In this document: positions 48,990-59,745 of the stretch, piece after piece
Numbering within the stretch: position 1 is the first letter of the stretch
How the letters are laid out: every line of letters begins with the position of its first letter
Made by a program: the position numbers and the translations under genes
Assembly: GCA_963377175.1 (NCBI GenBank)
Contig: CAUJNA010002824.1
Location: 473,975 to 537,974 of the forward strand
DNA length: 64,000 nt
Direction: 5' to 3'
Origin: Effrenium voratum
Taxonomy: Eukaryota; Sar; Dinophyceae; Suessiales; Symbiodiniaceae
Notes under the pieces: generated by a model
What the model saw: only the letters and a program-made list of their open reading frames with translations
Databases searched by the model: none
Told to the model about the DNA's origin: nothing

Positions 48990-49960
48990 GATTTGCGAGA
49001 TTGAGGGCCGGGTGCTAGGGGGCATGCAGTTTGGGGTGCTGGTGGAGGTGCTGCTTTGCGAGCTTGACGGCCGGGTGCCAGGGGGCATGCAGCTTGGGGT
49101 GCAGTTTGGGGTGTTGGTGGAGGTGCGAGATTGACGGCCGGGTGGCATGCAGTTTGGGGTGCTGGCGGAGGTGCTGTTTTGCGAGAGTCATGGCCGGGTG
49201 CGAGTGATGGCAGGGCGCTAGGGGGCATGCAGTTTGGGGTGCTGGTGGAGGTGCTGTTTTGCAAGCTTGACGGCCGGGCGCTAGGGGGCATGCAGTTTGG
49301 ATGTTGGTGGAGGTGCTGATTTGCGAGAGTGATGGCCGGGTGCTAGGGGGCATGCAGTTTGGGGTGTTGGTGGAGGTGCTGTTTTGCGAGAGTGATGGCC
49401 GGGTGCTAGGGGGCATGCTGCTAGTGGAGGTGCTGTTTTGCGAGAGTGATGGCCGGGTGCTAGGGGGCAGGCAGTTTGGGGTGTTGGTGGAGGTGCTGTT
49501 TTGCATGGCCGGGTGCTAGGGGGCATGCAGTTTGGGGTGCTAGTGGAGGTGCTGTTCTGCGACAGTGATGGTGGAGGTGCTGATTGACGGCCGGGTGCCA
49601 GGTGTGACGTGCTGGTGAAGGTGCTTTGCGAGATTGATGGCCGAGCGCTACGGGGCATGCAGTGGGTGCTGGTGGAGGTGTTGCTTTGCGAGAGTGATGG
49701 CCGGGTGCTAGGGGGCATGCAGTTTGGGGTGCTAATGGAGGTGCTGTTTTGCGAGAGTTGGCCGGGCGCTAAAGGCATTCAGTTTGGGGTGTTGGTGGAG
49801 GTGCTGTTTTGCGAGAGTGATGGCCGGGTGCTAGGGGGTATGCGGTTTCGGGTGTTGGTGGAGGTGCTGTTTTGCGAGATTGACGGCCGGGTGCCAGTGT
49901 AGTTCGGGGTGTTGGTGCTGTTTTGCGAGCTTGACGCAGTTTGGGGTGGTGGTGCAACTG
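48990..49960. repeat. 63-bp minisatellite, about 15 copies
   Basis: The unit is GAGAGTGATGGCCGGGTGCT + AGGGGGCATGCAGTTTGGGG + TGTTGGTGGAGGTGCTGTTT + TGC, often shortened. 63 is a multiple of three and the minus frame gives a 21-residue Ser/Thr/Pro repeat (MPPSTRPSLSQNSTSTNT); indels break the frame, so a gene is unlikely but not excluded. Confidence 0.95.
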
Positions 49961-49974
49961 CTGTGTTGGGTTGC

Positions 49975-50080
49975 CGGGGTTCTAACTTCTAATGAAGAAG
50001 TGGGATTGTTTTGCAAGATCGACGGTTGGGAGCTAGGGGGCATGCACTTTGGGGTGCTGGCGCAGGTACAGTTTTGAGGT
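49975..50080. repeat. repeat of the array's left edge
   Basis: GGGGTTCTAACTTCTAATGA followed by GCTAGGGGGCATGCACTTTG copies the junction at 48,957-49,040 (GGGGTTCTAACTTCTAATAA). So the array boundary itself was duplicated. Confidence 0.8.
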
Positions 50081-50269
50081 GCTGTTCGGGTTGGTGACAG
50101 TACGTGACGGCAAGGTGCAAGGTGCTCGGTGCTCGGGGACCTGTCCAATGCTGGTGCGGGTGCTGCGTTGGGGTGCTGTTGGTGCTGTCTTGAGGTGTTG
50201 GTGACGGTGTGGGCGCATATGGACGGCAAGGTGCTAGGGCGGGTGCTGTTTCATGATGCCGTTGAACCG

Positions 50270-50870
50270 GTTCGGACGTTGTTGCTGGTCTAGTAGTCTA
50301 ACAGTCGTTTGTCATGGTGCGTGGTTCGTGGCTGGTGTGTCATCATGATGTTGTCACCCGCGTCATGATGCTGCTGTCACTGCGATGCTGCGATGCTGCG
50401 TTATGGCTCGTGGGTGTGGTGGCGCCATGATTACTGTCAACATCAGGATGATGCTGAATTTCACTACGCTGTCGCGAGAAGATTCGTGGCTGTGGTATCA
50501 TCATGATACTGCCTTTTCAATTTTACCATTACCATGATGCTGTTCGCATCACCATGATGCTGTCCGCATCATGGTGGTGCTGTCCGTATGATCGTGATGC
50601 TGTCCGCATCATCATGATGCTGTCGAACTCATCAGGACGTCGTCTCTGCCTTTTTTCTGCTAGATATGTGGCGCGGAATCGTTCGTTGCTGGTGCATCAG
50701 CATAATGCTGTCAATATCATCATTTTGATGCTGAACTCATTAGGACGTTGTCTTCGTGTCTATTTAGCGCACATGCTGAGTGGCTGTGGTATCATCATGA
50801 TGTTTTCAACATCATCATGATGCTGTCAACATCATCATGATGCCTCAGGAACCATTATGATGCTGCATAA
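50270..50870. repeat. CATCATGATGCTGTC degenerate array
   Basis: About 25 occurrences of ATCATGATGCTGTC-like words, partly in runs (CGCATCACCATGATGCTGTC, GCATCATCATGATGCTGTCG), mixed with unique DNA. ATCATGAT is itself palindromic. Confidence 0.85.
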
Positions 50871-51387
50871 TGGTTCGTAGCCGTGATGTGCTATCTGGGG
50901 TCTACGCTGGTGTATTTTGTTGTTGTGCTTCTCTGTGTTGCCATTGGGCACCACAAGGAAAGCAACACGGACAACGGAGACTAAACCAGCCACAGCCGAG
51001 CAACAGCGAAGGATTCTTTTTGGATACCTATGTCTGGTTGGTTCTGCAGGAAACATTGGGAAATCAAAGAGAAACCGTACACTTCTGGATTTTCTACAAG
51101 TCAAAGACTGGAAGTAAGAGCACTTTTCAAGTGGCCTAAATCGCTCGCTCCGAAACTCCCAAGAACCAAAACGATCAAGCTGAACCCCAAGCTGACAGTT
51201 GCCCCAAGGACCCAAAAAGAAAGATCAACCTCTTGCGGCCATGATACCAAAAGCAGCCAAAAGGGGGAAACTAAAAAATCAAAAGCTCCATTCGCTCTGG
51301 GCAAGTGAGTGATGTGTCTTCCCTTGGAGAACACCTCCAAGTAGTTACATTAGTTTGCCGAAACTTTGTTGCTGTTGACCCCTCTGC

Positions 51388-51478
51388 AGAAAGCTTAACT
51401 TTTTTGGGTTTAGTGAAAAACCCCGTCATTTCCCCAAAAGGTTAAAGTCGAAAGCTCCAACCCAATCGCAATCCAGTA
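51388..51478. mobile_element. Family D repeat, copy 4
   Basis: TTTTTTGGGTTTAGTGAAAA, GGTTAAAGTCGAAAGCTCC and AACCCAATCGCAATCCAG. Confidence 0.7.
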
Positions 51479-51527
51479 GTTTGCCGAAAGAACTATCAAA
51501 CCAAAAAACGAGCGACCTGTCAAACCC

Positions 51528-51577
51528 ATATATATATATATATATTAGTATTATTATTATGACTATTATTATTACTT

Positions 51578-51620
<43 letters not shown>
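51528..51620. repeat. (TA)n and (ATT)n microsatellites
   Basis: TATATATATATATATA at 51,530-51,545, then imperfect ATT units for about 75 bases. Confidence 0.95.
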
Positions 51621-51621
<1 letters not shown>

Positions 51622-52270
51622 AACAAACAAAAAACGTGTCCGAGGCTGCTGCCATGGCTAGGCGACTGTGCTGCACCTCCGCCTACCAAGCCCCATAGGG
51701 ATGCCTGTTTCTGTTTTTGTTTCTATGTTCCAGGGGACAGGAGAAAGTTACACACACAAGACTGTATTGACTTTTGGGAGAGTTTGGTTGGGGTACACAA
51801 ACAGTATGTTTCTTTAAAGTTTGGTTGGGGTCCCCAACAATTCGGCGGATTACTTTTGGGGACTGTGTTTGAGTACATGTTGTCTTTGCTGAGGGACATG
51901 CTTTGTGCTCTTTGCACCGTGTTCGGGGAAGAAAAGAGACAGCGTGCGCCAAAAGAAAGCAGTGTGTGCCGGTCGATTGTGAGGGGAGTCTAAGGGCAAA
52001 CCACGGGATTTTCTTGGGTTTCAAGGTCCAAAGTGGGAGACAGACATTGGATCCCTTGATTTCGTCATTCGGGTCTGATCGAAAACTGGTGTTAAGAACA
52101 AGGGCAGACTAAAAAGAACACGGGCCTTTGCTTTGTTCTTGGGCTTGGGGTACCCATCTTTTGGCTGGAAAAATCCGCGAGGATTGAAGGCACGCGGCCT
52201 TCCAGCGATAGATCTTTAGCTAAAAAAAGAAGACTCTCAAAGGTAAGAATCTCCAAACATAATTTGATAT

Positions 52271-52708
52271 TCAAAATATCTCAAGGTTTCCCCTTTCGCC
52301 ACAAAACCCGCCAAAGGCGATGTGCACTTCAATTCTCCAACTTGAGCATGAGCTAACTGGAAAGAAATCGGAGAAAGCACGTTCGGAATCAGAACATCTC
52401 ATGCCTGGGTCTCGAATCAAGTCAGCCCAATCTCTCTGCAAGAAAACCCACAGCTGCGTCCCAATCGATATCGTGGCAGTGGCCCTTAGAGGAAAAAGAC
52501 CCACATAAGTAGCACAAAAACTTCCCCGTGACTCGTGCTTCTGAAACCCTCCCCATGTTCCAAAAAGATCCTTCCTGCACAACTGGCTGGTTGCTGCAGA
52601 ATGGGCGAAGATAATAGGGAACCAACCCTGCGCCTGCCTCTCCAGCAAAATGGCGGACGGAACAAGTTGAGACACGTGAACTCTGGTCGAACCACAGGAT
52701 GACTCCAA
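52271..52708 (-). CDS. hypothetical open frame, 145 codons
   Basis: Starts MESSCGSTRVHVSQLVPSAI and runs unbroken to a TGA at 52,271, with cysteine- and tryptophan-containing natural sequence (TATISIGTQLWVFLQRDWAD). It is the longest non-repeat frame right of 52 kb on this strand. No motif and no splice evidence; a plus frame at 52,320-52,508 is also protein-like. Confidence 0.25.
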   Translation of the reverse strand: MESSCGSTRVHVSQLVPSAILLERQAQGWFPIIFAHSAATSQLCRKDLFGTWGGFQKHESRGSFCATYVGLFPLRATATISIGTQLWVFLQRDWADLIRDPGMRCSDSERAFSDFFPVSSCSSWRIEVHIAFGGFCGERGNLEIF

Positions 52709-52959
52709 GTGGATGGTGCACGGGTCACATGGGTCTACTACAGGGTGTTGGGGCTAATGATCCAAGCCAGGGAATGAAAATGGCTGAAAACCCTCCGAAC
52801 TAAACCGAAAGGCAGTGTAGAATCCTTCGCACTTTGCGGGCAAAGGCCCGGGAGCAGTTTCATGTGGAGGCGCGAGCCACGTGTCATGCTGCCCTCTGAA
52901 AGATTTCATTCGGAGGTGCCAGGAGGCGTTGTGAAGAAAACACACTCCCCTCATTCGAG

Positions 52960-53340
52960 TCTACCTTGGACCCTTGTTTAAGTGTCCAAGACAGACTCCA
53001 GGTAGCCATTCCTTCCAATCGATATTAAATTGCTTGTTGCTTTTCTCGACCCCACGAACAAATCGATTCAACCCTGTGACTCCTGGCTTCGACACAACAA
53101 ACTGCCCTCATGTGTGTTGTTTATTGATAGTATTCTAGACACACATGACACATGTCAAACATGCTTCTGTTGAACAAGACTAAACACACATAGAAATTGA
53201 CCCTCGCTGGGTCACAATGACCCCTTTAGACTTTTGGAGACTTGTCGGAGTGTAGCTTGTGATGTGCGAATAACTTTCTTATATGAAGCTGTAAACAAAA
53301 TACGATGTGTTTGAAGCCTTGGACATGGGGAGGGAGGACA
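52960..53340. other. no recognisable gene
   Basis: A/T-richer DNA with the inverted words CTACCTTGGAC...GACTCCAGGTAG at 52,961-52,995 (a family G-like end pair) and GTGTGTTGTTTATTG / ACACACATGACACATG. Nothing coding is visible. Confidence 0.4.
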
Positions 53341-53341
53341 C

Positions 53342-53860
53342 ATGGGCAAATCCATGATACAAGTAGTACACTCTGGGGGTCAGTTGCTAAACGCAAGGCA
53401 TCAAGATGATAGCAGGCGGTTCACTTGTTGCAGTTCGCCCCATGGGAACCACAAGCGCACTACCAATGGCTGCTATGCTTGTGAGCTCCTTTTGGACACA
53501 ATCACAGGCCAGATTCCTTCCTGGCCAGCTCATCCCCAAGTTGTGAGCATGGCCTTTTCGCCAAAATTAGGTAAAACAAACCCCCATGCTTCTCACAAAC
53601 TTCATGCTCACAAGCAAATGAGCACTATGAACGCCTGCCAAAGAACACAAATCCCCCGCGTTTCCCGAGGAAAAACAAACAAAAAACATCCTCGCGTTTC
53701 CCTCGACCTAAAAAACACGCCCCGCGCTTCCCTGTGCCATTGGCAGCCGCTCGAGTCGAAGGCCCAACTCGTCCCGCCTCACCCATCCAGGGCCTTCGCT
53801 TCGCATGCAAGTGCTAGGTCCGCCAGTAAAGTGATCATTTTGTTGGTGGGTCTCGTTTGA
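53342..53860 (+). CDS. hypothetical open frame, 172 codons
   Basis: ATG at 53,342 (MGKSMIQVVHSGGQLLNARH) to a stop at 53,860. The last third has a loose internal repeat (IPRVSRGKTNKKHPRVSLD) from CGCGTTTCCC words, and the frame ends in a family A fragment, both against a real gene. Kept because it is long. Confidence 0.18.
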   Translation: MGKSMIQVVHSGGQLLNARHQDDSRRFTCCSSPHGNHKRTTNGCYACELLLDTITGQIPSWPAHPQVVSMAFSPKLGKTNPHASHKLHAHKQMSTMNACQRTQIPRVSRGKTNKKHPRVSLDLKNTPRASLCHWQPLESKAQLVPPHPSRAFASHASARSASKVIILLVGLV

Positions 53861-53997
53861 GGGTACCTGTTTTGGGTGGTTAGGTCCTCCAGTAAAGAAG
53901 TTAGAATAAGTTGGTACCAACTTTTTTCGGTTTTGTCTATTTTGGTAGAACCCAAAACCCCAAATAAAGGGGAGAGAAGGGCACTGGGGGACCTAGA
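53813..53997. mobile_element. Family A fragment followed by a full copy
   Basis: A partial left end (CTAGGTCCGCCAGTAAAGTG) at 53,813 stands 67 bp before copy 10 (53,881-53,997), which runs from TAGGTCCTCCAGTAAAG to GGGGGACCTAG. The family's left end is therefore present twice. Confidence 0.8.
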
Positions 53998-54065
53998 AAG
54001 CATTGCGGTAACCCTTCGAAAAGAAAAACACAAGGTAACAAGTGGGCGTATTTCTGGGCTGTTTG

Positions 54066-54172
54066 TTGAAAAAGATCCCCTGCTGAAAGTTTAACTTGGG
54101 GGTATGGAAACGCAACCACCACACCAACGAACAAGCTAGAAAGCTAAGAAGATGACTGGGAGCCACCAAGTT
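54066..54172. mobile_element. Family F element, copy 4
   Basis: CCCCTGCTGAAAGTTTAAC, then ATGACTGGGAGCCACCAAG; the middle is rearranged. Confidence 0.65.
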
Positions 54173-54339
54173 GTTAAGGGTACCCACTTTGGCTTTGAAA
54201 GTATACCAGAGGTTGCAAACCCAAAATGGGGACTTTTCTTGTCCCTCAAAAACGAGACCAACTTGAGAAAAGTGTCAACAACAACCCAAGCCCATAATAT
54301 GGTAAAACATATGTTTTTTATCAGACATGAGAAATTGCC

Positions 54340-54657
54340 GTGCGACGTCGTTCTCAACTTGACTGTAGACCGACTGGCATTCTTTTGGGCGAGCTGCATG
54401 ACAACGGTTTGCTCTTCAACAAGTTTGCCAACTCTATTATTCACATTTTGGTACACGACTCAGACAGCCAAGCTTACTTGCTGAGCCTTGCATGGAACAA
54501 GTGTCGTCACGAGTTTGCAAATCAGACAACACCTTTGCTTTCCCACAGAAAAATGTATATGATCATGGCAACAGCCCGAGACCACCTCTGCAGGGCTTCC
54601 AAAAAGGGCTTCGTAGAACGAAACGAGCGGTTTGACAGACACCTGCTGCTCCTTTGA
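54340..54657 (+). CDS. possible plus-strand terminal exon
   Basis: Reads GILLGELHDNGLLFNKFANS then IHILVHDSDSQAYLLSLAW and SKKGFVERNERFDRHLLLL before TGA. The residue mix is protein-like and the stretch is free of known repeats. The start is unknown, and another frame is open over the first part. Confidence 0.25.
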   Translation: MRRRSQLDCRPTGILLGELHDNGLLFNKFANSIIHILVHDSDSQAYLLSLAWNKCRHEFANQTTPLLSHRKMYMIMATARDHLCRASKKGFVERNERFDRHLLLL

Positions 54658-55439
54658 ACGTCGACTTAAGCAGGTGGAGCTGATACATCCATGCCCAGGT
54701 CAAAAGCGCAGCATCTCCATTCGCAATGTGCAACATCTGTTGTGGGTGTGAACGAATTTGTTATTCACGCTTTTGAATGGGAAGTTTCATTAGTTGCCTA
54801 AGCAAACAAAAAAACACAGTGGGATATGTTTCAGGCCCGTCTAAGAGTCAGATTTCCTTTGTGTGCGATACACCCTGGGATTGATGGTCTCGTCTGGTTT
54901 TCTGCGCCCTCTCTGCTCGCCCCCATGGCCCCAACCCGTTGCATCCAACCTAACGACAAATGCATTATGTTTTCGCGAAGCGACTAATCTGTGAGAGGCG
55001 AGTGTGCCGATAGTCCCGTGGTGCTGCTGGTTGAAGCAAGTTTAAGTCCCCGTTGTCAAAAAGCCCACTGAGAGTTGCAGTCGTGATTGCACAAACCCGC
55101 ATGTCCAAAGACCGTACGAAGCTGTAGTTACTCATTGATGACCAACCGGGAGATGAATAAGAGGTCTGCAAGCCATCCATCCTCTCGTGATTACTGTTAA
55201 GAAAAATAGAGCAGCCAACCTTGCCAGCCGCAAACCACCTGGCAAGCCATGCTGCGTTCTTCGTTGTAAACATAAACTACCTCAGCTTTCCCCGACCAAC
55301 ACTATACTCAGCCAAATTGGTGAACCTCAAAAAGTAAAAATCAAACTTCAAAGCCAAATGGTCATGGGAAAATTCGCGAAGCAGGTCTGGCTCAAAATTA
55401 AAGAGCCAGGGCAATCCGCGGCTTTTGGCCCTTTCCATT

Positions 55440-55580
55440 TACCAAGGCGCCATTTGGGTACACCTTTTTGAGCCACAGCAAGAACTGGGTATGGGTCAAA
55501 ATTAAACCACTGGACCGCAGACTTTACCTTCGCTCCATCTACCAGGGTTCTATTCTGGGTACCCATTTTTGAGCCACAGC
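55440..55580. mobile_element. Family J repeats, copy 6 (two arms)
   Basis: CCATTTGGGTACACC, TTTTTGAGCCACAGC, GGTATGGGTCAAAATTAAACC and CTGGGTACCCATTTTTGAGC: two partial copies in opposite orientation, together like one inverted-repeat element. Confidence 0.6.
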
Positions 55581-55668
55581 CAACTGGTCCTTTTGATCCC
55601 GACCACTCAGCCACTCCCCCAGCAAAAGCTCGCAGCCATCCGCCTGCCCTCCGGCAACAGACCGGCTA
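55566..55668 (-). CDS. possible exon, unknown
   Basis: Acceptor CTTTGCCCCCCCAG|C, donor AAATGG|GTACCC supplied by a family J end. Reads LSRSVAGGQADGCELLLGEW then LSGRDQKDQLAVAQKW, whose last residues come from the element. Confidence 0.35.
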
Positions 55669-55811
55669 AGGCTGGGGGGGCAAAGCCTGAGCCAACTGGG
55701 ATGGGGCCCGGGTTGCGCCAAAAATGGGGTGGCGGTGTGTCATCCCTATCATAACAAATTCCATTTATCTAGTCTTCCCCATAAGGAAATTGGGTTGCCA
55801 GAAATGGAGAT

Positions 55812-55945
55812 CTCCAGTCACCCTCCAGTTCCATGTTTAGGAGTCTGGCGTATTCCCGGGCCGCGGGGCAGTCAAAGACACCGCGCCAAACTTCCCATGC
55901 GCGTAAGCCATTTCCTTGGAAACCACAAAAGACACAGACATTCGC
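55812..55945 (-). CDS. possible exon, unknown
   Basis: Acceptor GTTTCCAAG|G, donor CTGGAGG|GTGACT. Reads NGLRAWEVWRGVFDCPAARE then YARLLNMELEG, a natural helical sequence. A second frame (EMAYAHGKFGAVSLTAPRPG to a stop) uses the same acceptor, so the frame is not certain. Confidence 0.35.
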
Positions 55946-56164
55946 TTTACGCAAATCGCATCAAGCAATATTATTCTGGGTACTTGATGCTCCGCCAGTC
56001 TTGCCCATTGCTTCCCAAGCCACTATGAAAGATAAGCAAACGGAAACCATCGGCATTCTTGAAGGATACATCAAAACACCCATAATCTGTGTTGCTGTGC
56101 AAGGGTATCTTCTAAATCAGGAGGTACAGATGATTCGTGCAGCCCAATCCTTTAAGGCACCCTG

Positions 56165-56311
56165 ACCACTCGAAACAACCCACGTCCGAGGGCTTCCAGA
56201 AGCTGGCTGCGAACAAACAGGCACGAGTCGCCGCACATTTCGCCGCGAGCACGACACGAGCCTCCCGTGCTTGGTGCAATTCGCTGCGCTGGCCAACGAC
56301 TTCAGCAGATG
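56165..56311 (-). CDS. possible exon, unknown
   Basis: GC-rich patch with all frames open. The best reads SAEVVGQRSELHQAREARVV then LAAKCAATRACLFAASFWKP. E-L-x-Q-A-R-x-A is faintly like the third helix of light-harvesting proteins, which would fit the two exons upstream, but the likeness is slight. Confidence 0.22.
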
Positions 56312-57007
56312 ATAGCAAAAACTACTCAAGTAGAATGTCAACGAACTATTTGCTGAGTAACAAACCGGGTAGATTCCCAGCGTAACTGTGAACCCATCCT
56401 CAGACATGGCTGCGTGCGCACAAACATGAGGGTGTGTCTCACAACAGGGGTCCCCTTTTGGATGGGTTCTAAGGAGAAACCAAACGGACACCAATCACCT
56501 GAACGGGCCTCTAATTTTGAGAGACACGCAAATCTGGACATTCATCCTGCCAGAGCTCTGAGAAGACACGCAGAGCGTTTTGGCCTAAGAGACCACTCAC
56601 ACCAATTTGCTGGAGAACCACAAATAACTAAACCCTGCTGGGGCTCTTTTGGTTGACTTGCACAAATAATTAAAAAAGGGAAGGGTCCTGATCTTGTTTG
56701 GGGGCAGCAACTGCCAGCAAATTGGACCGGACCGGTGGGAATCCGGCCAAAAGGATACTGCCAAAAGATGCTGCATACGTTTATGCTTCCAAGAAGCCTC
56801 CCAACTGCGAAACATCCAGACACCATAACCGCTCACGCCCCTCACAAAAGCAACGCCCACAAAACTTCAACGCAGAGAACCCTCAACAAAGTCCCCCCTC
56901 GAAACTCATTGCCCTGCAAATTAACATGGAACCCAAAAGGCGATCATTTCGGAATTTTTGGGCGGCACTTTTCATATGTTAGATTCCGGGGTCGTTTTGT
57001 AGGCTGA

Positions 57008-57112
57008 CTTCCCCAATAGATTGGCCAAAACGGGTCCAAACTACAGGTTCAACTGCCTTGCTTACCACTAAAATGTTCCCCAAAACGTGTAAAACAAGTC
57101 CAGGAACTCCTC
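57008..57112. mobile_element. Family M element, copy 3
   Basis: ATTGGCCAAAACGGGTCC, TTACCACTAAAATGTTCCCC and AAGTCCAGGAACTCC. Confidence 0.5.
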
Positions 57113-57233
57113 CAAAATGCGGGTTTCTGGCTGATGCTCCTAACAAAACCACCACCAACATGCGGGCTTCTGGTTGGTTTTCCTTCAAACCAGCCGAACA
57201 AGACCACCACACGACGCGTTTTTTCAGGCCGCT

Positions 57234-57326
57234 GGCTCGCTTTCCTCCCGAGGGCCCCGGCTCTTCAGCTTCAGCGGGTCGAAGCCGCTGTCGCCCGGCT
57301 CGGAGTTCCCCCCGTCGCCGCGGAAC
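57234..57326 (-). CDS. possible light-harvesting-like exon
   Basis: Acceptor CTCATCTCCCGCCAG|G, then FRGDGGNSEPGDSGFDPLKL and KSRGPREESEPAA to TGA. P-G-D-x-G-F-D-P-L is the loop signature of light-harvesting complex proteins (chlorophyll a/b, a/c and red-algal types). The signature alone is short, the following helix is not found, and another frame is open, so this is a suggestion. It would act in the plastid thylakoid. Confidence 0.3.
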
Positions 57327-57461
57327 CTGGCGGGAGATGAGCCGCGGGGCCACGGAAGCGGGAAACCAGCAAAAAAGGAAAGAAACGACATCGCTAAACA
57401 GCAACAACATGCAAACGCCGACCGGGAAAAAAATAAGAAGAAAAAAGCGGTGGATTGGAAA

Positions 57462-57625
57462 CCCCCTTTAAAATTGGTGGACTGGATTTGGAGTTGAAGC
57501 CCCAAAACTTGGGGTGGAATCGGGAAACCATGCGAAACCAGAGGAAAGCACCCGAAAATTGGTGAATTGAAACCCCGGAAAATCTTTTGGCTTGGAAACC
57601 CCCGAAAATTGGTGGCTTGGATTTC
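57462..57625. repeat. CCCGAAAATTGGTGGCTTGG repeat
   Basis: About five units of GAAAATTGGTGRMTTGRA with ACCCCC spacers; a further unit is at 57,884-57,920 on the other side of a family A element, which therefore inserted into the array. Confidence 0.75.
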
Positions 57626-57740
57626 TAGGTCCTCCAGATTTGAGAGCTTAAAATAAGGGTGCCAACTTTTTTCTGTAGCCTATTTTAGTAGGGGAACCAT
57701 TCCCCCAAAAAGGATAAAAGGGCACTTCCGGGGATAGATT
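57625..57740. mobile_element. Family A inverted-repeat element, copy 11
   Basis: CTAGGTCCTCCAGATTTGAG, AATAAGGGTGCC, TATTTTAGTAGGGG, and a right end changed to GGCACTTCCGGGGATAG. Confidence 0.75.
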
Positions 57741-58210
57741 TGGAGATTTGAACCTGTGGTTCTTGACGGTGAATGGAAAACCCCTCCAACCTCAGTGGGG
57801 AGCCTGGCTGAGATATGGATTGAACTGGAGGGACTGCAATGGTGGGCTGACTGGACTGATTTGGCTTGCATGGAATCAGGAAACCCTCAAAATTGGTGGT
57901 TTGGATTTGGAGTTGAAAACCACCAAACCACTCCCAGCCACAACTCAGCGGGAAGCTGATGAAAGGTGGGTTGACAAGGGGAAGGGATGATCCAGCATGG
58001 TTGTGGGGATACTACTTTGGCACGTCAAAGAAGGCTTGGATGATAGAAAGTGGCACTAAAGCCAAATTGTCCACAAACATAAACGTGAAAAACAAAAACG
58101 GCAGGGCGGCTGCCCCATCGAGAGAAGACTCGTGCCCAAAGGCTCGCAAAGCGAAACCCGGCAAATGTGCGACTCGCAGCCCCAAAACCCAAGAAGCGCT
58201 GGTCGGTCTG

Positions 58211-58329
58211 CTAGGTTTTTCGGTAGAGAGGTAAGAATAAGGGTACCAACTTTTCTTCTGTAGTCTGTTTCAGCAGGGGAACCCTCCCAACAAAAAAAGA
58301 ATCGGTGAGAAGGGCACTGGGGGATCTAG
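58211..58329. mobile_element. Family A inverted-repeat element, copy 12
   Basis: CTAGGTTTTTCGGTAGAGAGG to GGGCACTGGGGGATCTAG. Confidence 0.8.
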
Positions 58330-58433
58330 GGCTGCCGGTTTGCCAAGGGAAAGACCAACCAACAGGAAGCCTGGAAGCCCAAGAACATCTGTCCCGGGTC
58401 ACATCTGGCGAAGAACACGTTTGTTTCGGAATG

Positions 58434-58490
58434 ACATATATACATACACAAATATGTATATATATATGTATAAATACTTATATACATACA
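58434..58490. repeat. TATATACATACA microsatellite
   Basis: ATATATACATACACAAATATG, GTATATATATATGTATAAA; alternating purine-pyrimidine. Confidence 0.85.
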
Positions 58491-58787
58491 ACAAGAACTG
58501 AGTTTTCCAAACTGATCATCTTTGCCTAAACTATCACCACGCGTTCCTGGATAGTTCCTCCAGTTTCAGCTTACTCTTTGATGTGGATTGTTTGACGATC
58601 GGGGGATGGTCCTGAGCTGACCCTCCAGAACCAAAAACGTCGACCTCCAAGTACGGCAAACCTGGCACTTAACAACATTGAAGAATCAAAGAACGCAACA
58701 GGTAGGAAGCATGCTTTGTCATTTGAGATGCATCATTCCTGCAAAAAAAAAAAACATGCCAGGAGTTCACATCCCACTTTCTCTACA

Positions 58788-58803
58788 CACGGGGGGGGGG
58801 GGG
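58788..58803. repeat. G homopolymer
   Basis: About 14 consecutive G bases after ACACAC. Length is uncertain by nature in sequencing. Confidence 0.9.
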
Positions 58804-59225
58804 AAAACAAAACATGTTGAAGTCAAACGTATATCAGAGACTTGCATTCGTGTAAGCTGCCTCAAGTTCAACAGAAAGCATATATATATATATAGTTTTA
58901 CCTTATATAGCGACGCCACCTGTTTCTGAGACTTTGGCCGTGACATGCTTCAAAAACTCGCTGCCCTTCCAGGGAAGAAACCCGAGAAACCCCCGCTGAA
59001 CATTGCAACTTGTAAATGGTCTCCATGCATTTTGGCGGAACAAGCAACATGTTTCAACCGGTTGCAACATGTATCGTTTTGGGAGCCCTGAGCCGAGCGA
59101 AACAGTTCCAAAGAAACCCTTACCCCTTAAAACTCCAAGCCCCGGGGAAGTTAATCTTTTACAGCCATATAGCCCATGTTACCCAAAAAGTTGAAAGTTT
59201 TGTTTCTAAGAGGTAAGACCCCCAC

Positions 59226-59334
59226 TCGCGGCGGGTCCAACCCGCCGAGCAAACGTTTTTCCAACTCGCGGGCGAGCGGCAATTCCACGCAGCCCCCGAT
59301 GGCCAGCACCAGAGCCGCGAAGAGCTCCACGAAC
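59226..59334 (-). CDS. possible light-harvesting-like exon with a membrane helix
   Basis: Acceptor TTTCCCCCGGAG|G, donor CCGCGA|GTGGGG. Reads FVELFAALVLAIGGCVELPL then ARELEKRLLGGLDPPR. A hydrophobic helix ending G-C-V-E-L followed by a charged segment is how helix 2 of red-lineage light-harvesting proteins continues toward the P-G-D-x-x-F-D-P-L loop, which is found in the next exon candidate (57,326). The phases of the two do not match directly, so at least one exon lies between or the pairing is wrong. Confidence 0.3.
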
Positions 59335-59644
59335 CTCCGGGGGAAACCGACTCGGGGCTCGGCTTCGTGAAGCTTCCGAACCGAAACGGGGAACCGAAGC
59401 ACGTGGGCATTGGAGCCAGACCAAAGGGTGGGGGAGAAATTCGGTGAAGCGGTGGTCTTAAAATAGGCAAGGAGCCAGAAAAAGGGTCGGGGTCGGGGGG
59501 TCTTTTGATCTTCTAATTCCCCTCCCAAAATGGGCACAAACATTCACACACACTGATACTTGCGCAGGGAAGAAAATCCGCGCCGGCCAGCCATGGCATA
59601 GGGTCTCATCCGTCCCGACTGGTTCCAGATTCTGTTGGTCAAAG

Positions 59645-59745
59645 ATTGGTGCAGAAAAGCCTTGAACCCGGGCAATCTCTGGCAGCGCATTGACACTGAG
59701 GTTGTACGTGTTATTTGAAACCCTTGCAGCAACAAAAGCAACCAA
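59645..59745 (-). CDS. PPR-like fragment, weak
   Basis: After GTTGCTGCAAG| the frame reads VSNNTYNLSVNALPEIARV. T-Y-N-L-S-V-N-A-L resembles S-Y-N-x-x-I-S-A-L of the PPR exons; no helix A and no tryptophan follow. Confidence 0.2.

Noticed and set aside
49015..49778. Ser/Thr/Pro repeat protein on the minus strand
   Set aside because: Frames shift at unit indels and no start or splice context is seen; kept as a minisatellite.
50270..50870. CATCATGATG tract as a regulatory or origin region
   Set aside because: Only a degenerate short repeat; no supporting feature.
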